The notes below the pieces were generated by a model. It had not been told where the DNA came from, made no database searches, and saw nothing but the letters and a program-made list of their open reading frames with translations. From positions 424,018 to 488,017 of the forward strand of contig PJRA01000444.1 in assembly GCA_016987375.1 (NCBI GenBank): 64,000 nucleotides of DNA, in the 5' to 3' direction. A program made the position numbers and the translations under genes. This DNA is from Brachionus koreanus. Taxonomy: Eukaryota; Rotifera; Eurotatoria; Ploima; Brachionidae. This document shows, piece by piece, positions 9,791 to 22,439 of this stretch; position 1 is the stretch's first letter; each line of letters starts with the position of its first letter.

Positions 9791-12700
9791 ATGAGGCTTA
9801 GATTTCTATTTCTCTATGTATTAGTAGCGGCAGTTTGTGCTCAGGACATAGCCGAATTGCCTGACGACTACTTGGACCCAGCTGACATAGCCGAGTACCG
9901 ACTAAGTCAATTGAAAGAGCAGCAACTGTCCGACACAAGCACTGAACCGATCACAAATGAAGAACAAACCGATGCCATTGTCGCAGAGCAATTTGACGTT
10001 GACACTGAACCGACCCTGAGCGAAATTGACACCACCGAGAGCATTTTGGATGTCTCAAGTCCCGAAACAAGTCAACAACAAGTCATTTTGGATTCAACCA
10101 CGGTTCAAATCAAGTCCACTGCTGAAGAAATTGAACAAGAAACAACAGAGAGCACCGCTGCCACCAGGACCACAAGGCCAAATAAAAACGAAATTAGCTT
10201 AACTATCAAGTCAAGCGAGTACGAGGAAATTCTAGTTGAAAGATCAGATGATGCATCTCTAACTCAAACAATAAATATTTTATCTTCGAATAGAAATTAT
10301 CAAATTGAATTAAGAGTGGTAACAGAAGGCCGTCATTTGGACTTTGGCCAATGTGCTATATCAAAAAGATCAGATTGCTTAAAAAGCTATATAGAAATAC
10401 TTGAATCAAATAGTGTAATAAATATAAAAAAGTATATGCTGCCGTTTGATGTTAAACTAAGACTAAGACAAATAATAAGCGGATGTGACTCGATAAGTCG
10501 AATAAGAGACATTAATTTAGAGGACAAAATGGCAAATATTTACCACAATTCGGACCATGATTGTATATATAGAATTAAAAATGTTGATTTAATCAAATCG
10601 ATGATGTCAATGAGAGTTGTATCGTTTCCGGTACATGAAGATCGAATATGTCATGCTACTATGCATATAACAACTACTAATAATTTGGATAATAAAAACG
10701 AATACTTGACACAGGCAGTGTTTGAGAGTTCACAATCGCTGAAACAATTCGATCAAGGCATACTAATTGGTTCTAGATTTGTTCTGCTCAAGCTGATCAA
10801 TTGTTTCGAGAACAACGAGCCCATTGAGATTGCCGTTGACACTGTTAGACGAAGTGTTAAAGAGATTCGAATGGCCGAGGCCGAGAACAAATACTATCAC
10901 AGATTGGATTCGGCTTTGATCACATCTCCCAAGTTGGACTCGAATCTATTGTTCGAATTGGACAACAGAGACCCGAGAAACAAAATTGCCTTTAAATTGA
11001 CCGAGTACAAAACAAAAAATTTGTGTGATGATAAAAAAAATTCTTCTCTTATTACGGTTTATGGTCTAAATCAATTTGATCAAATGTTTGTCAAACAATT
11101 TACACCATGTAAATTTGACAATCGAATTTATGAGCTTAGAGGATTTAGAAAAATTTATGTTCAGCTTGCTAGAGAGCCGTATCAGCCTACTGGAAATCCG
11201 ATACCTGATAATTTTGTCATGGAATTTAATCTAAGAATTATTAAGAGTAATTTTTTTTTATTTTTAAATTTTCAAAAAATTGTAGGCTACAAAAATTGTA
11301 GGCTACGAAAATTGTAGCTACGAAAATTGTAGGCTACGAAAATTGTAGGCTACGAAAATTGTAGGCTACGAAAATTGTAGGCTACAAAAATTGTAGGCTA
11401 CGAAAATTGTAGGCTACGAAAATTGTAGCTACAATTTGATTGTAGGGAAATGAAAATATGAAAAATAAATTTTTTTTTATATAAAGAAATGTATCGTTTG
11501 TACACAAACGAAATTGGTTATTTTTCAAGTGATACTGAACTAGCCGGTTCTGACTTGCGCAACGTTCAAATGGACTTCGATTTTCATGCCAAACTAGGCT
11601 CGCGCATAGTGCTCAACATAACAAAATACTCGAACGGCAAACAATCCGAAGACATTGATTGTCAAGATTACATAATTATTAGACTAAACCGAACAACAAA
11701 TCGAATCGATGCTCAAATTGAAAAAAATCCAGTTATTTGTTCGTTCATAGAAAATTTTCAAGTATTTTCAAGTCTATCGAATCGTCTACTGGTAACGTTC
11801 ATATTCAGCGAGCTTAGACAGTCCGAAAGTGAAATAACACAGCCTCAAATAGAATTTTTCTACTACACAGAACCACTATGTGACAACTATTACACAAGAA
11901 TTAGCAAAGACCTAATTTCCTATTCGAGCTTGGACTCACTTCACTCAAACGATTTGTCCGAAAACATAAATTGCCGCAACACAATCAAGCTAAAGCATAC
12001 TAGGAGAATCGTACTGTACAACATCAACTGGCTGACCACTTTCAATCAACTAGACAATGGCATCAGCTACTGGAACGGTCAGAACATATGTCAAAATGCA
12101 GACAGTCTCATTATAAACAACCAAAATCCAAAATACAACGATTCATTCGATAACCAATACTGCATGGACAATCCATTCAACTCTTTTTTGTCCGAGACAA
12201 ATATTTTGTATCTTAATTTCAAGCGATCAACTAGGCCAACTCATTTGATAAAACCATTAATATTTGACATTGGCTATTTTAGCTACAAATATTTGTACAC
12301 AGAAGTTGACTCGGGCATCAATGTTGACTTTGCTCAGATCATACCAGACAATGTGGCAAACACAACTAGAATTGAAATAATACCAATTAAAATTAAGCTA
12401 AAAAACAACAATAGATACATATACCCGGTGATTAGCGATTGCTTTACAGATGTCAAGTCTGGCATGATCATGATACGCACTAGTCAAAAGTCCATTCCAT
12501 TCAAGCTTGTTTGTCATGGTCAAACGTACACAATTTTGTCATCGACTATGGACAATGAAATTTTAATTGAACTAATAAATGTGAATTTGGACGATTTGAG
12601 ACAAATTAAATTTACACTCAATTACACATTGCCCAAAAGAGTAATGACTGAGCAAAGAGCAACTTTTGAAACAAATGACTTTAAACATTTGTATTTGAAT

Positions 12701-15700
12701 ACTAAACGAGAGTCGGTTGAGTATTTTTTTGAGATTAAATTGGACGATAATCAAATGGTTAGACTTAGTGTGGACGAGCTAAAAAATGATTTTGCTATTA
12801 GTGAATTTACTATCATTGATGCCAATAAAGGTACTTTTTCTTTATTTTATTTTTAATTTTTGTTCAAAGCTTTCTAAGATAAAAAAAAAAAATAATTTTT
12901 TTTATGATTTTATTAAACAAATATACTGTGTAAATATTAAAATTTAAAGAAAAATTTAGCTGCTTTTTTTTGTAGTTGAATGGGACCTATTTCATATCGA
13001 TCTCTATAATTGTTTAAATTATCTCCTAAAAAAAAAAAAAAAAAATTTAAAAATAATTACAAATTTTTTATTTCTATTCATTTTCCTTTGGAACGATGAG
13101 TTGGTCGTTTTCTTTTAATTTCAGATACTTTTTCAAGTTCATTTATAATTTCTTACAGCTATTGCTATCAAATGTTTGCAAGTCCAATTCAGCAGCTTCA
13201 GTAATATCATTGTCTGATAAAGAGTCTTGAGATTTGTATTGTTGAAATTTAATAAACAGTGATTCATCATTTAACGAATTCATCTTAACTTTTTAAATTT
13301 TGCATCTATTCTCAACCAGATTTCATTATCAAATTTTTTTTATTTATTTATTTGTTTCCTAATAAATAAAATATAATAAAAATAATTAAAAAAAAAAAGC
13401 AAAAAATTAAATATATATTTAAAGAAAATAAAGAGTTAAAGGATACATTACATATGTTTAAATATTTGATGTCTCAGGAAAAAAAGAAGAAGCAGTTAGG
13501 TAACAATTACACATTGAAGTAGTAGGATATTCAATTTATATTGAATGAATGAATGGTTTTGTGTGGAATACACAAGGGACTGCATGACAATTTTCCTTTA
13601 TCACGGTATTACAATATTAGCTTTTTTTTCTTGAAACAATTAATTCAAGTTAACCAAATACAGTCATCCGTGGGGAAGCTGTACATGTTCCGCCTTTATC
13701 TAACTCTGTTGTAATGTAATATTTATTAGTTTCTACTTTAATTAACTGATTACTTATAGCTGCTTTGCTAGCATACCTATTAACGAGGGACATTGAACGC
13801 TGCTTTATAGATTCTAGTCTGGCAAGTTCATAAAGACTATTAATTGGTGTATTTATTGATTTGTTAAAGGAAAAGCTTTTCTTTGTATTGATTCAAGAAT
13901 ATCTTCTTCTAATCGGGTCTTCTAATCTACTGAGAAAAGAATACATCTTCTAGTCCTAAAAAAAAAATTTTTTGCTGACATTTAATTACCAACAAAAAAA
14001 AAATTCCCAAGAATATTTAGATTTTTATTGAACAGTTTTGAAATAAATAAAATGATTTTTGATTAAAAAAAAATTTCTTTATTATTAATTAAATAAAATT
14101 TTTTAATTTAATAAATTAACTAAATTTTCTTTTTGTCTAAAGATGAAATATTATACGAACAAATTGAACTTATCGAAAACTTTAAATTGAACAAAAGAGC
14201 CACCTATCTATTTTCGTCAAATTGGATTCGAATTGTTTTCAAGCACATGAAAGAAAGCAATTCAAAGCTGTCCAAATATCCCTATATGCGTTGTTCTTAC
14301 AAAGCGGAGCCAAAAGTTTTTGCTGTGACACAGACATCGGAATTGTCTTTGACCAACACAATAACACGCAACATAATACCATGGCTATTTTTGGCACCAC
14401 AAGATCACATGGTCGTTGTCAAACTTCTAAACTATACTACCAAAGGTCAAGGTCAACTAAAATTCGAATTGCTAAACGACGGCTATTCGGCAAACGGTGA
14501 ATACTATTTTTATCTAAATCCTAGTCAAAGTCTGGACCGAGAGGCCGAAATTGTAATGAGCAAAGATAACATGCTGCGCATTGAGTATTCATCAGCCGGA
14601 TTCAGTGACATGTTCAGACTTGAATATTCGATTATGAGACGTGTTCTAACCCAGCCAAGTGGATTGATAACAAACATATACAACAATTACACAACACCAG
14701 TGATTTATGTACCTATGCTCACTGATCAACGATGGGTTATACGTGCTCCCTATTCAAAAAAAATTCAAATTTTCACCAGATTTATTGACTTGCTTAATGA
14801 AGAACCTTGCTCAAAAGTATCAGTTGATTTCTATGAGGCCAATTCAACTCTAATTGATTCAAAATGTGGCCATTTGTATTTTAAAGATTTGCTTGATATT
14901 GATAAAATGCCAAAATTTGTTTCGAAATCAAGCCAAGTAAATGTTAAGTTTGTATCGCAACAAGTGCCAGAAGTAGTATTTTTTAATCAACCGCCACAAT
15001 TAGAGCTCTACAAAGGATTTTCTTTTTTTTATGCTTTCGAAGAACAGCCAGGTGATTGCTACTTTCAAATGAAAAACAATTTGACTTGTGGATACAAAAA
15101 CATTGCTGGTAATCCGTGGATTGTTTCTGGAGATTCGCAGCCAAACACAAGAAACGAGCTTTCTAGCTATGACGACTACTTTTGTTCAATGTGTTACTTG
15201 AATGCCAAAATACCATTACAAAGTGAGAGTGGCGACAAAAAATCTGTCTTATTAAGTCCTAGAATAGATCGATCTAAACGAAGTCTTAAATTTATCTATA
15301 AAGTAAAAAATTCAGGTGTTCTCAAAGTCAAGTTAATTCTTGAGAAAGAATATGAATTGTTTGATAAAGAGGCTTTAGATTGGGCAAGGACAATTGCCGA
15401 GTTTAATGAGACAAATATTTGGAAAATTGCCCGAGTTGATCTAGATGCATTTGACGATTTTCGGCTTGCGTTTGTGTTTGAACAAACTGTTGATTCGTTT
15501 AGACCAGCCGAGGCCAGTTTGGACAATATTGAACTATTCGAACAAGACTATGAATGTTCAGTACACAGAGACTCCTCTTGCACCAAACCAGGTCTAATTA
15601 ATCAATGTCAAAAATATGTCAGTCCGTGTGAATTCAATTTGTGTCTAAATGACGCAATTTGTATCAACAAATTCAACACAAGCCACAATTCCGATCAATA

Positions 15701-18700
15701 TGAATGTTTGTGCACTTATGGATATACTGGTTAGTTAACATTTTGTATCAGAAATTAATCTTTAACAATAGAAAGTCCGAAAGGGTTTTGGACCCTTTTT
15801 TTAAAAAAATAAAAAAAATTTCATTTAAAAAAAAAGTATCTGTGTGGCATTGTGAATTTTGGAACAAAGAAAAAATTTAAAAATTAAAAAAGAAATTTTT
15901 TCTAGCGATCTAAAATTTGTTCTGATCTATAAATTTAGTTTGTGCAACAACTCTGCAACTGTGCAAAACAAATATGTTATTTTTGCACAGACCTAAATTT
16001 GAGTGATAAAACCATTATATTTTGCAGAACGTTTTTTAGATTCCTAGAAAATTAAATTTTTGTTCCAAAATTCACAATGACGTATTTGGTTTGTAATTAT
16101 TAAAAAATTTTAGTTAACTAAATTTGAAATTTTTATTAATAATTAGCCAGACTTTAATAAGTTAATAAATAAAAAATTTGAATTCTAAAATTTTTATTTA
16201 AAAATATAAAAAATTTNNNNNNNNNNNNNNNNNNNNNNNNNNNNNNNNNNNNNNNNNNNNNNNNNNNNNNNNNNNNNNNNNNNNNNNNNNNNNNNNNNNN
16301 NNNNNNNNNNNNNNNNNNNNNNNNNNNNNNNNNNNNNNNNNNNNNNNNNNNNNNNNNNNNNNNNNNNNNNNNNNNNNNNNNNNNNNNNNNNNNNNNNNNN
16401 NNNNNNNNNNNNNNNNNNNNNNNNNNNNNNNNNNNNNNNNNNNNNNNNNNNNNNNNNNNNNNNNNNNNNNNNNNNNNNNNNNNNNNNNNNNNNNNNNNNN
16501 NNNNNNNNNNNNNNNNNNNNNNNNNNNNNNNNNNNNNNNNNNNNNNNNNNNNNNNNNNNNNNNNNNNNNNNNNNNNNNNNNNNNNNNNNNNNNNNNNNNN
16601 NNNNNNNNNNNNNNNNNNNNNNNNNNNNNNNNNNNNNNNNNNNNNNNNNNNNNNNNNNNNNNNNNNNNNNNNNNNNNNNNNNNNNNNNNNNNNNNNNNNN
16701 NNNNNNNNNNNNNNNNNNNNNNNNNNNNNNNNNNNNNNNNNNNNNNNNNNNNNNNNNNNNNNNNNNNNNNNNNNNNNNNNNNNNNNNNNNNNNNNNNNNN
16801 NNNNNNNNNNNNNNNNNNNNNNNNNNNNNNNNNNNNNNNNNNNNNNNNNNNNNNNNNNNNNNNNNNNNNNNNNNNNNNNNNNNNNNNNNNNNNNNNNNNN
16901 NNNNNNNNNNNNNNNNNNNNNNNNNNNNNNNNNNNNNNNNNNNNNNNNNNNNNNNNNNNNNNNNNNNNNNNNNNNCCATTGTATACCCCTGGCATTTATT
17001 GTTGTTTTCTTCATTACATAATCAATCACTATTAGGAATAGTGTTGGAGAGAGAACGCACCCTTGCCTGACTCCTGTACAAACTTTGAAGCTCTCAGAAT
17101 ACCCTTTTTCAAGAACGTTTTTTAGATTCCTAGAAAATTAAATTTTTGTTCCAAAATTCACAATGATGTATTTGGTTTGTAATTATTAAAAAATTTTAGT
17201 TAACTAAATTTGAAATTTTTATTAATAATTAGCCAGACTTTAATAAGTTAATAAATAAAAAATTTGAATTCTAAAATTTTTATTTAAAAATATAAAAAAT
17301 TTTAGGTAAATATTGTGAGAGTAGAATAAATGCTTGTGAAGTGCCAGGCTATCACAAATGTTCATCTAATTCAACATGTGTAGCTTCGGACGAAATGCTA
17401 ATGGAATATACATGCAAATGTGACGAGGGCTTTCACGGCAAATATTGTGACAAACAATTTGAGCCTTGTCGTCAATTAGACAATCCTTGTAATGAACAGA
17501 CCGGCCAGGGTGTATGCATAAATGCAGCTAGTATGAAAAAACCAAAGAATTTTGTGTGTCAATGTTCTCCAATGTACACTGGTGAAAATTGTGAATATGT
17601 CATTGAGGACAAGTGCTTAAATTCTGAGTGTAACAAGTACGATCCAAAAGCAGTGTGCATTGAATTAGAGGATAGATTTGTGTGCAAGTGTTCGAGTGGC
17701 TTTGACGGGCCAGAATGTCGTAACATAGACGATTGTGCTGCAAACCCGTGTCAAAACAATGCAACATGCATTGATGGCATTAACAAGTTTACTTGTGTTT
17801 GTGATGATTTGTACGAAGGAAAGTATTGTGAGGAGTCGCGAATGTGCAATTTATGCGATATGAAAGGAACACTTTACTGCAAAGATGAGTGTGTGTGCCG
17901 TGAAACTCACACAGGGCCATTTTGTGAACAAGAGATAGATCCGTGTTCAAGCTTGCCGTGCTTAAACGGCGATTGTAACAGCAATTTAACTACCGGTGAT
18001 TTTGAGTGCATGTGCTATTATGGTTGGAAGGGCAAAGTATGCTCTGAAAAAGCAGAATTGTGTGACTTAGAGCCATGTCAAAATGGTGCCACGTGTATTA
18101 TTGAAATGGACCATCACACCAAAGAGAAAAACTATTTTTGCAAATGTGCCGATGGATATAGAGGCAAAGACTGTGAGATTTTGATTGACATGTGTCAAGA
18201 GGGCATACGCTGTCAAAACGGTGGCTCTTGTCTTTCTACTTTAAACAATTTTACCTGTGTTTGTCCTGCTGGCTACACCGGTAAATTCTGTGAAGTGCCA
18301 ATTGATAACTGCATTGGTTCAAAATGTATCCATGGATCCACATGTGTATCTGTGATGAACAGTTACATATGCAAATGTCCGCCAGGATTTTCTGGACGTT
18401 ACTGTGACGAAGAGGAAGATAAATGTTTGAAAAACGAATGCCAAAATGGGAGATGTATACCTAACGAATTAGACAATGACTATAGATGCAATTGTCTTAG
18501 AGGCTATACTGGAAAATACTGTGAGATTAATATAGACGATTGTGAGTCTAATCCGTGTCAAAATGGAGCACGATGTGTCGATTTGCTAAATTCCTATGAG
18601 TGTTTATGTCCTCAAAATTACACAGGCCGAAATTGTGAGACCACATTCAATTACTGTTCATGGCCAGAAACAAGCTGCAGTCTTACTCATACAAAACGTT

Positions 18701-19940
18701 GCATTCCAATACCAGGCGGAAACAAATGTGAATGTCTGCCGAGATACACGGGTCCCAAATGCGAGACTCAGATTGACATATGCGACCATTTAAAACCATG
18801 TAGAAATGGCCAATGCCGGTCGCTCGGACCAAACGATTACATTTGTGAAAATTGTGACAAAGGCTTCTATGGAAAAAATTGCAGCGAAATGATAGATTAT
18901 TGCAGACCGACAAATCCGTGCAAGAATGGCGGTACATGCATGTTTGAGGCAAGAGGATACTTTTGCAAGTGTAAAAGTGGTTACATGGGCAAAAACTGCG
19001 AGGAAAAAATTAGCTTGCCATGTTTGTACAACAAGTGCAAAAATAATGCTACATGTATAGCCAATGGTGATGGATATAGATGTGAATGTGATTCGATGCA
19101 TGAGGGCCAGTATTGTGAAAGAAAGAAGAGCAACTCTTGCAATGATATGCCATGCGATGGATATTGTGTTAATGGTAAATGTGAATGTGACCCAAGGATT
19201 ATATTTTGCAAGAAAAATTCTGAGTGTCGCGATATTAAGTGCATGAATGGTGGTACATGTGTTGATGTTATTCGTGGTGAGAACACTTTTGGCATGTGCA
19301 TTTGTCCGCCTGGATTAGTTGGTAAACATTGTGAACAATCAATCTTCTGCAATTCTAGCAAAGTGCAGCCTTGCGGATCGAATAGTCAGTGCGCAACTGT
19401 TAATCAGACTTATGAGTGTCAATGTGAAAAACCTTTTGTTGGACATGGATGCAATAAAAGTAGCAGAATTAGAATTCTAAACCATTCTAGAATTTTTTAT
19501 ATTTTATTTTTATTTTAGAAATGTCCGATTACTTGCCCCCGTATGAGAAATATTTGAAGCAAGAGAGATTAATGAATGAAAAAATAAACTGTAAATTTGG
19601 CAAGAGTAAAGAAAGCAAAATATTGATTGGCATGGTCGCACTTGGCTTCATTATATGCATGGTTATCGGATTTTTGATCGGTCATTTTTCAATACTTTCG
19701 TACAAAAAGTAAATTGAGAATAAATATATTTTGTTTTTTAGTTCAAGTGAAATAAATTTTATGTTTTTAAGAAAAATTGAGCAGTCAAACATGAGAAATA
19801 CTTCGAGGTTTAGTGAAGTATCGACCAATGACTCCATGAACTATATGCCCAAAACGCCGCTAGTCAAAAGTCGTTCAACAAACATGATGCACAAATCGCC
19901 CGGAGCTTTTTCCATTCCACGACCTTCGGTTCGTCTCTAA
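9791..19940 (+). CDS. Large type I membrane protein: CUB-like repeats, MAM, ~19 EGF modules, TM
   Basis: Exons 9791-11246, 11487-12830, 14143-15729, 17306-19459, 19519-19708, 19772-19940; 6900 nt, 2299 residues, all phases consistent. Signal peptide MRLRFLFLYVLVAAVCAQ; ELPDDYLDPADIAEY motif; Ser/Thr/Glu-rich linker (to about residue 140); then a long region of divergent CUB-like segments (for example CQDYIIIRLN..VFSSLSNRLLVTF). A MAM domain spans about residues 1236-1406 (GDCYFQMKNNLTCGY..SLDNIELFEQDYEC). About 19 EGF modules run to about residue 2180, several of the calcium-binding DxxxCxxNPCQNxxxC type (DDCESNPCQNGARCVDLLNS). TM at about residues 2214-2236 (ILIGMVALGFIICMVIGFLI) and a 63-residue tail. 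Probably a cell-surface adhesion or receptor protein; EGF order resembles Notch/Crumbs-type arrays, but no LNR, DSL or laminin-G domain is visible. Introns carry a minisatellite, a LINE relic, a MITE and an assembly gap. The last acceptor could instead be at 19741, which keeps the frame. Confidence 0.88.
11281..11441. repeat. 16-bp minisatellite in an intron
   Basis: About ten tandem copies of GTAGGCTACGAAAATT, a few shortened to GTAGCTAC or with CAAAAA in place of CGAAAA. The array fills most of the 240-nt intron 11247-11486 of the CUB/MAM/EGF gene. Each unit holds the near-palindrome GTAGGCTAC. Confidence 0.95.
13640..13945 (-). mobile_element. LINE ORF2 C-terminal relic in intron of CUB/MAM/EGF gene
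   Basis: The minus-strand translation gives NSLYELARLESIKQRSMSLV followed by NRYASKAAISNQLI, typical of the region just before the C-terminus of rotifer-type non-LTR ORF2 proteins. It is disrupted and short. Further left in the same intron (13283-13143, minus) a 46-codon ATG frame rich in acidic residues ends in a possible donor and may belong to another relic. Confidence 0.4.
15766..16161. mobile_element. piggyBac-like MITE, about 400 bp (copy 3, degenerate)
   Basis: Left TTAA (15762-15765) is followed by CAATAGAAAGTCCGAAAGGG and then TTTTGGACCC, the same layout as the left ends at 2831 and 41872. The right end TTAGCCAGACTTTAATAAG followed by TTAA (16162-16165) matches the AGCCGGGCTTTCTAGTG right-end block in degenerate form. 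It lies in the intron 15730-17305. Confidence 0.4.
16217..16975. other. Assembly gap (759 N)
   Basis: A run of N inside the intron 15730-17305. Any open frames spanning it are artefacts. Confidence 1.
16976..17118 (-). mobile_element. Non-LTR reverse transcriptase fragment
   Basis: The minus strand reads FKVCTGVRQGCVLSPTLFLI then VIDYVM, the conserved RT finger/palm block (GVRQGCxLSPxLF) of LINE-type reverse transcriptases. It is open and uninterrupted over about 46 codons up to the gap, so the insertion may be fairly young. The catalytic YxDD block, if present, would fall within the gap. Confidence 0.85.
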
Positions 19941-20208
19941 GTCAAAAAATATCTATTTTAATTTTTTTTTATTTTAAATTGTATTTACTGAATTTTAGCA
20001 GTTTTTTTTATGCATTTTTTTTTAGAAATTTTGAAAAATTTTTAGCCAGTTTTATTCAAAGACTATTTAAAAAACATAATCGATTAAATTTTGTTTTTTA
20101 TTTTTTAACCACAATTCGGATCAAATATTTTATTTAAAATGAATAAAAAAATTTTATTACTATTATCAATTACTAATTTTATTCAAATGGTGTAAATAAT
20201 ATTTGTAT

Positions 20209-20440
20209 TTAACACCCAAAAATCACAAGGGTTTTTTCGACCCTTTTTTGTTCTTCTATTGCTTGTTGTTCTACAAATTTAATCTATTTTGAAAATTTTT
20301 TTTTCACCAAAACTAAAATCAAAAAATTAATCAATTAAATCAATTAATTTTGATTTCAAAATAATTTTATTTCCATGCTAAAACAAATGTATACGTTAAA
20401 CCCGAAGATGGGTTTTTTGGACCCTTCAAAAATAGTGTCT
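20209..20440. repeat. Two TTAA-headed left ends of the piggyBac-like MITE family
   Basis: At 20209 TTAACACCC..AAGGGTTTTTTCGACCC and at 20396 TTAAACCC..GATGGGTTTTTTGGACCC share the GGGTTTTTT(C/G)GACCC hairpin block and the TTAA start of copies at 2831, 15766 and 41872. No clear right ends were found, so these are probably truncated or solo ends. Confidence 0.4.
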
Positions 20441-22145
20441 ATTTTTTTGTAAAATAAATTACGCAAAAATTCAAACTAATGACTGAATTCAATCGAATTC
20501 GGTAAAACGAAATTTATGATCAAATGAAATTATTTGACTTGTTTTTTAGTCCCAAGTTAAAGTCACTTAAATTAAAGTTTGGACTTGAAGTTTTTTTTTT
20601 CTAAAGTCAACTTGTATAATTACTTTGCATTTCACTGATAAATTTTACACTAATAGTAGACTTTTCCTTTTTTTTTAAATCGATATTATCCAGTCTATTT
20701 TTGAACTGTTATTGTTTTTTTTTTTAATTCTTTATTTCTCTGATATTGTTAACAAACAAATCGTCAATAACAGGAAAGGCTAACAAAATTTTTTAGTATT
20801 TTTAAATATTGTTTTATAAATGTATTAAAAATATTTTAATTCAAGTCGACATATAAAACAGTCTTAGATTTTATTTAAAAAAAATATGGATGGCCTTTTT
20901 TTATATCATCAAATATCTAAATTCTGTCATCAAAAAATAACATTTAGACTCTATAATCTTTGAAATAAAATTTATCAAAAAAATATTTTAATTTTTTTTC
21001 ACCGAATTTAAGTTTTTTTGTTTCCCTATTTACTCCTTGTAGAGCATAGAGTCATTACTTTTGATGATGTTAATTTCCATGTTACTGCTGGTTTTCTTTA
21101 GAAGTTACAAAGAAATCAAGAAAGTTGAAAGAAACTAAAGGAAGTAGTGGTATTATCTCAATGGACAATACAAATTTAAGTTACTTCAAAATAAAAATTA
21201 TTAAAAAGTATTACAGTGATTTCATCAAATTTTAACTTTTTGAGATGAGGCTGAGGCTTTGAATTAGTGAAAAATGTCTTTGAACATTCACCTCAACCTT
21301 TTTAAGTTACAAGTTTAGACTGAGATCCAATTCAAAGAGTTTGAAAGAAGGCCCAAAGATGAATGATCATAACCATTATGGAACAGTTTCAAAAGTAATT
21401 AATGTAATTCAATTACATCAAATGTTTTAATAAAGTCAATAAACCAACAAACAATTGTTTTTCTTTCTTTATATTCACTTTATATATTAATAGATTACTG
21501 TTTGAAGAGAATGTACTGGTCTAACATCATTTTATCAATAAAATGAAATCTAAATCTACTCTAAATCAAGAAGATAACTGTCTTATCAACAGTTTTTCAA
21601 ATATATATGCTATTTGTGATAGAACTAATATGACTTAATACTTGATTTTATATAACCTTTCATTTTTTTACTCTTAAATGTGTATATTAAGCTTTTACTA
21701 TTTGAATTTTTTAACAATTTTTGAGTGTGTATATGTGTGCCTGTTTAGTCCTTGGATACAAGCATACCCAAAAAAAGACACTTTACTTTTTTCACTAAGG
21801 GCTATGGCCATCCAGACTGGCAACCGTCAAAGGCAGAGTTAATATTTTTTTTTACTTGTTCCTGCTTTTCCTTTTCTCTTTTTACTTACTTTTTATTTTA
21901 TTCATGAAAATGATTTTTTTTCAAAAATGTAAAATGAATTAGTTACACCAAAAAAATACTTCTATTTATACCCTGCTAAAATGTTATGTTTCTGTCTGAA
22001 CAATTTTAAAACTTGTCCGAATTTGTTCAATTTTGCCCATTATTGAAAATTCTTGTATTTTTTTGTCTTATTCTAAATCTTATTAATTTAGATATACGAT
22101 GAAAGGATTTGAAACTTATTTTTGAATGCTTAAAAATTCTCTTTT
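20441..22145. other. Intergenic, no gene recognised
   Basis: AT-rich spacer 3' of the CUB/MAM/EGF gene (possible polyadenylation signal AATAAA at about 20141, left of this interval). I see no coding frame with recognisable content. Confidence 0.5.
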
Positions 22146-22353
22146 AAATTAAAAAATTTTCATGTGGTTTTAAACTCTTTAAATATTAATCTTATTCAAA
22201 CAAAGAGCTTGATCATATAGTCAGTTTCTTTTCGTAATTCCCTAACCCAAAATTAAAAAATTTTCATGTGGTTTTAAACACTTTAAATATTAATCTTATT
22301 AAAACAAAGAGCTTGATCATATAGTCAGTTTCTTTTCGTAATTCCCTAACCCA
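22146..22353. repeat. 104-bp tandem duplication (two copies)
   Basis: 22146-22249 is repeated as 22250-22353 with about three substitutions (for example AAACTCTTT/AAACACTTT). It sits directly upstream of a LINE 3' end and may be part of that element. Confidence 0.9.
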
Positions 22354-22439
22354 AATTTAAAAAATTTTTCTAGTCAAAGTGCTCCAAGAATTAAAAATAG
22401 CCTTTTTGAATATTTTTGAGAAAATCAACTAATCGAAGG

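Larger units (their letters stand above)
16027..17304 (+). repeat. 190-bp direct duplication flanking assembly gap and RT fragment
   Basis: 16027-16216 and 17115-17304 are nearly identical (one visible difference, AATGACGTAT versus AATGATGTAT). Between them lie the N run 16217-16975 and an RT fragment. Only the right copy runs into the acceptor of exon 17306. This pattern is what is expected if two haplotypes, with and without a LINE insertion, were joined by the assembler; a true duplication is possible. Confidence 0.85.

Noticed and set aside
16154..17029. Long minus-strand frames of ~260-290 codons
   Set aside because: They consist of N-gap translated as unknown residues; only the RT fragment at the right edge is real.
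18683..19361. Minus-strand frames of 89-126 codons
   Set aside because: Antisense shadows of the Cys-rich EGF exon; their His/Cys richness mirrors EGF codons.
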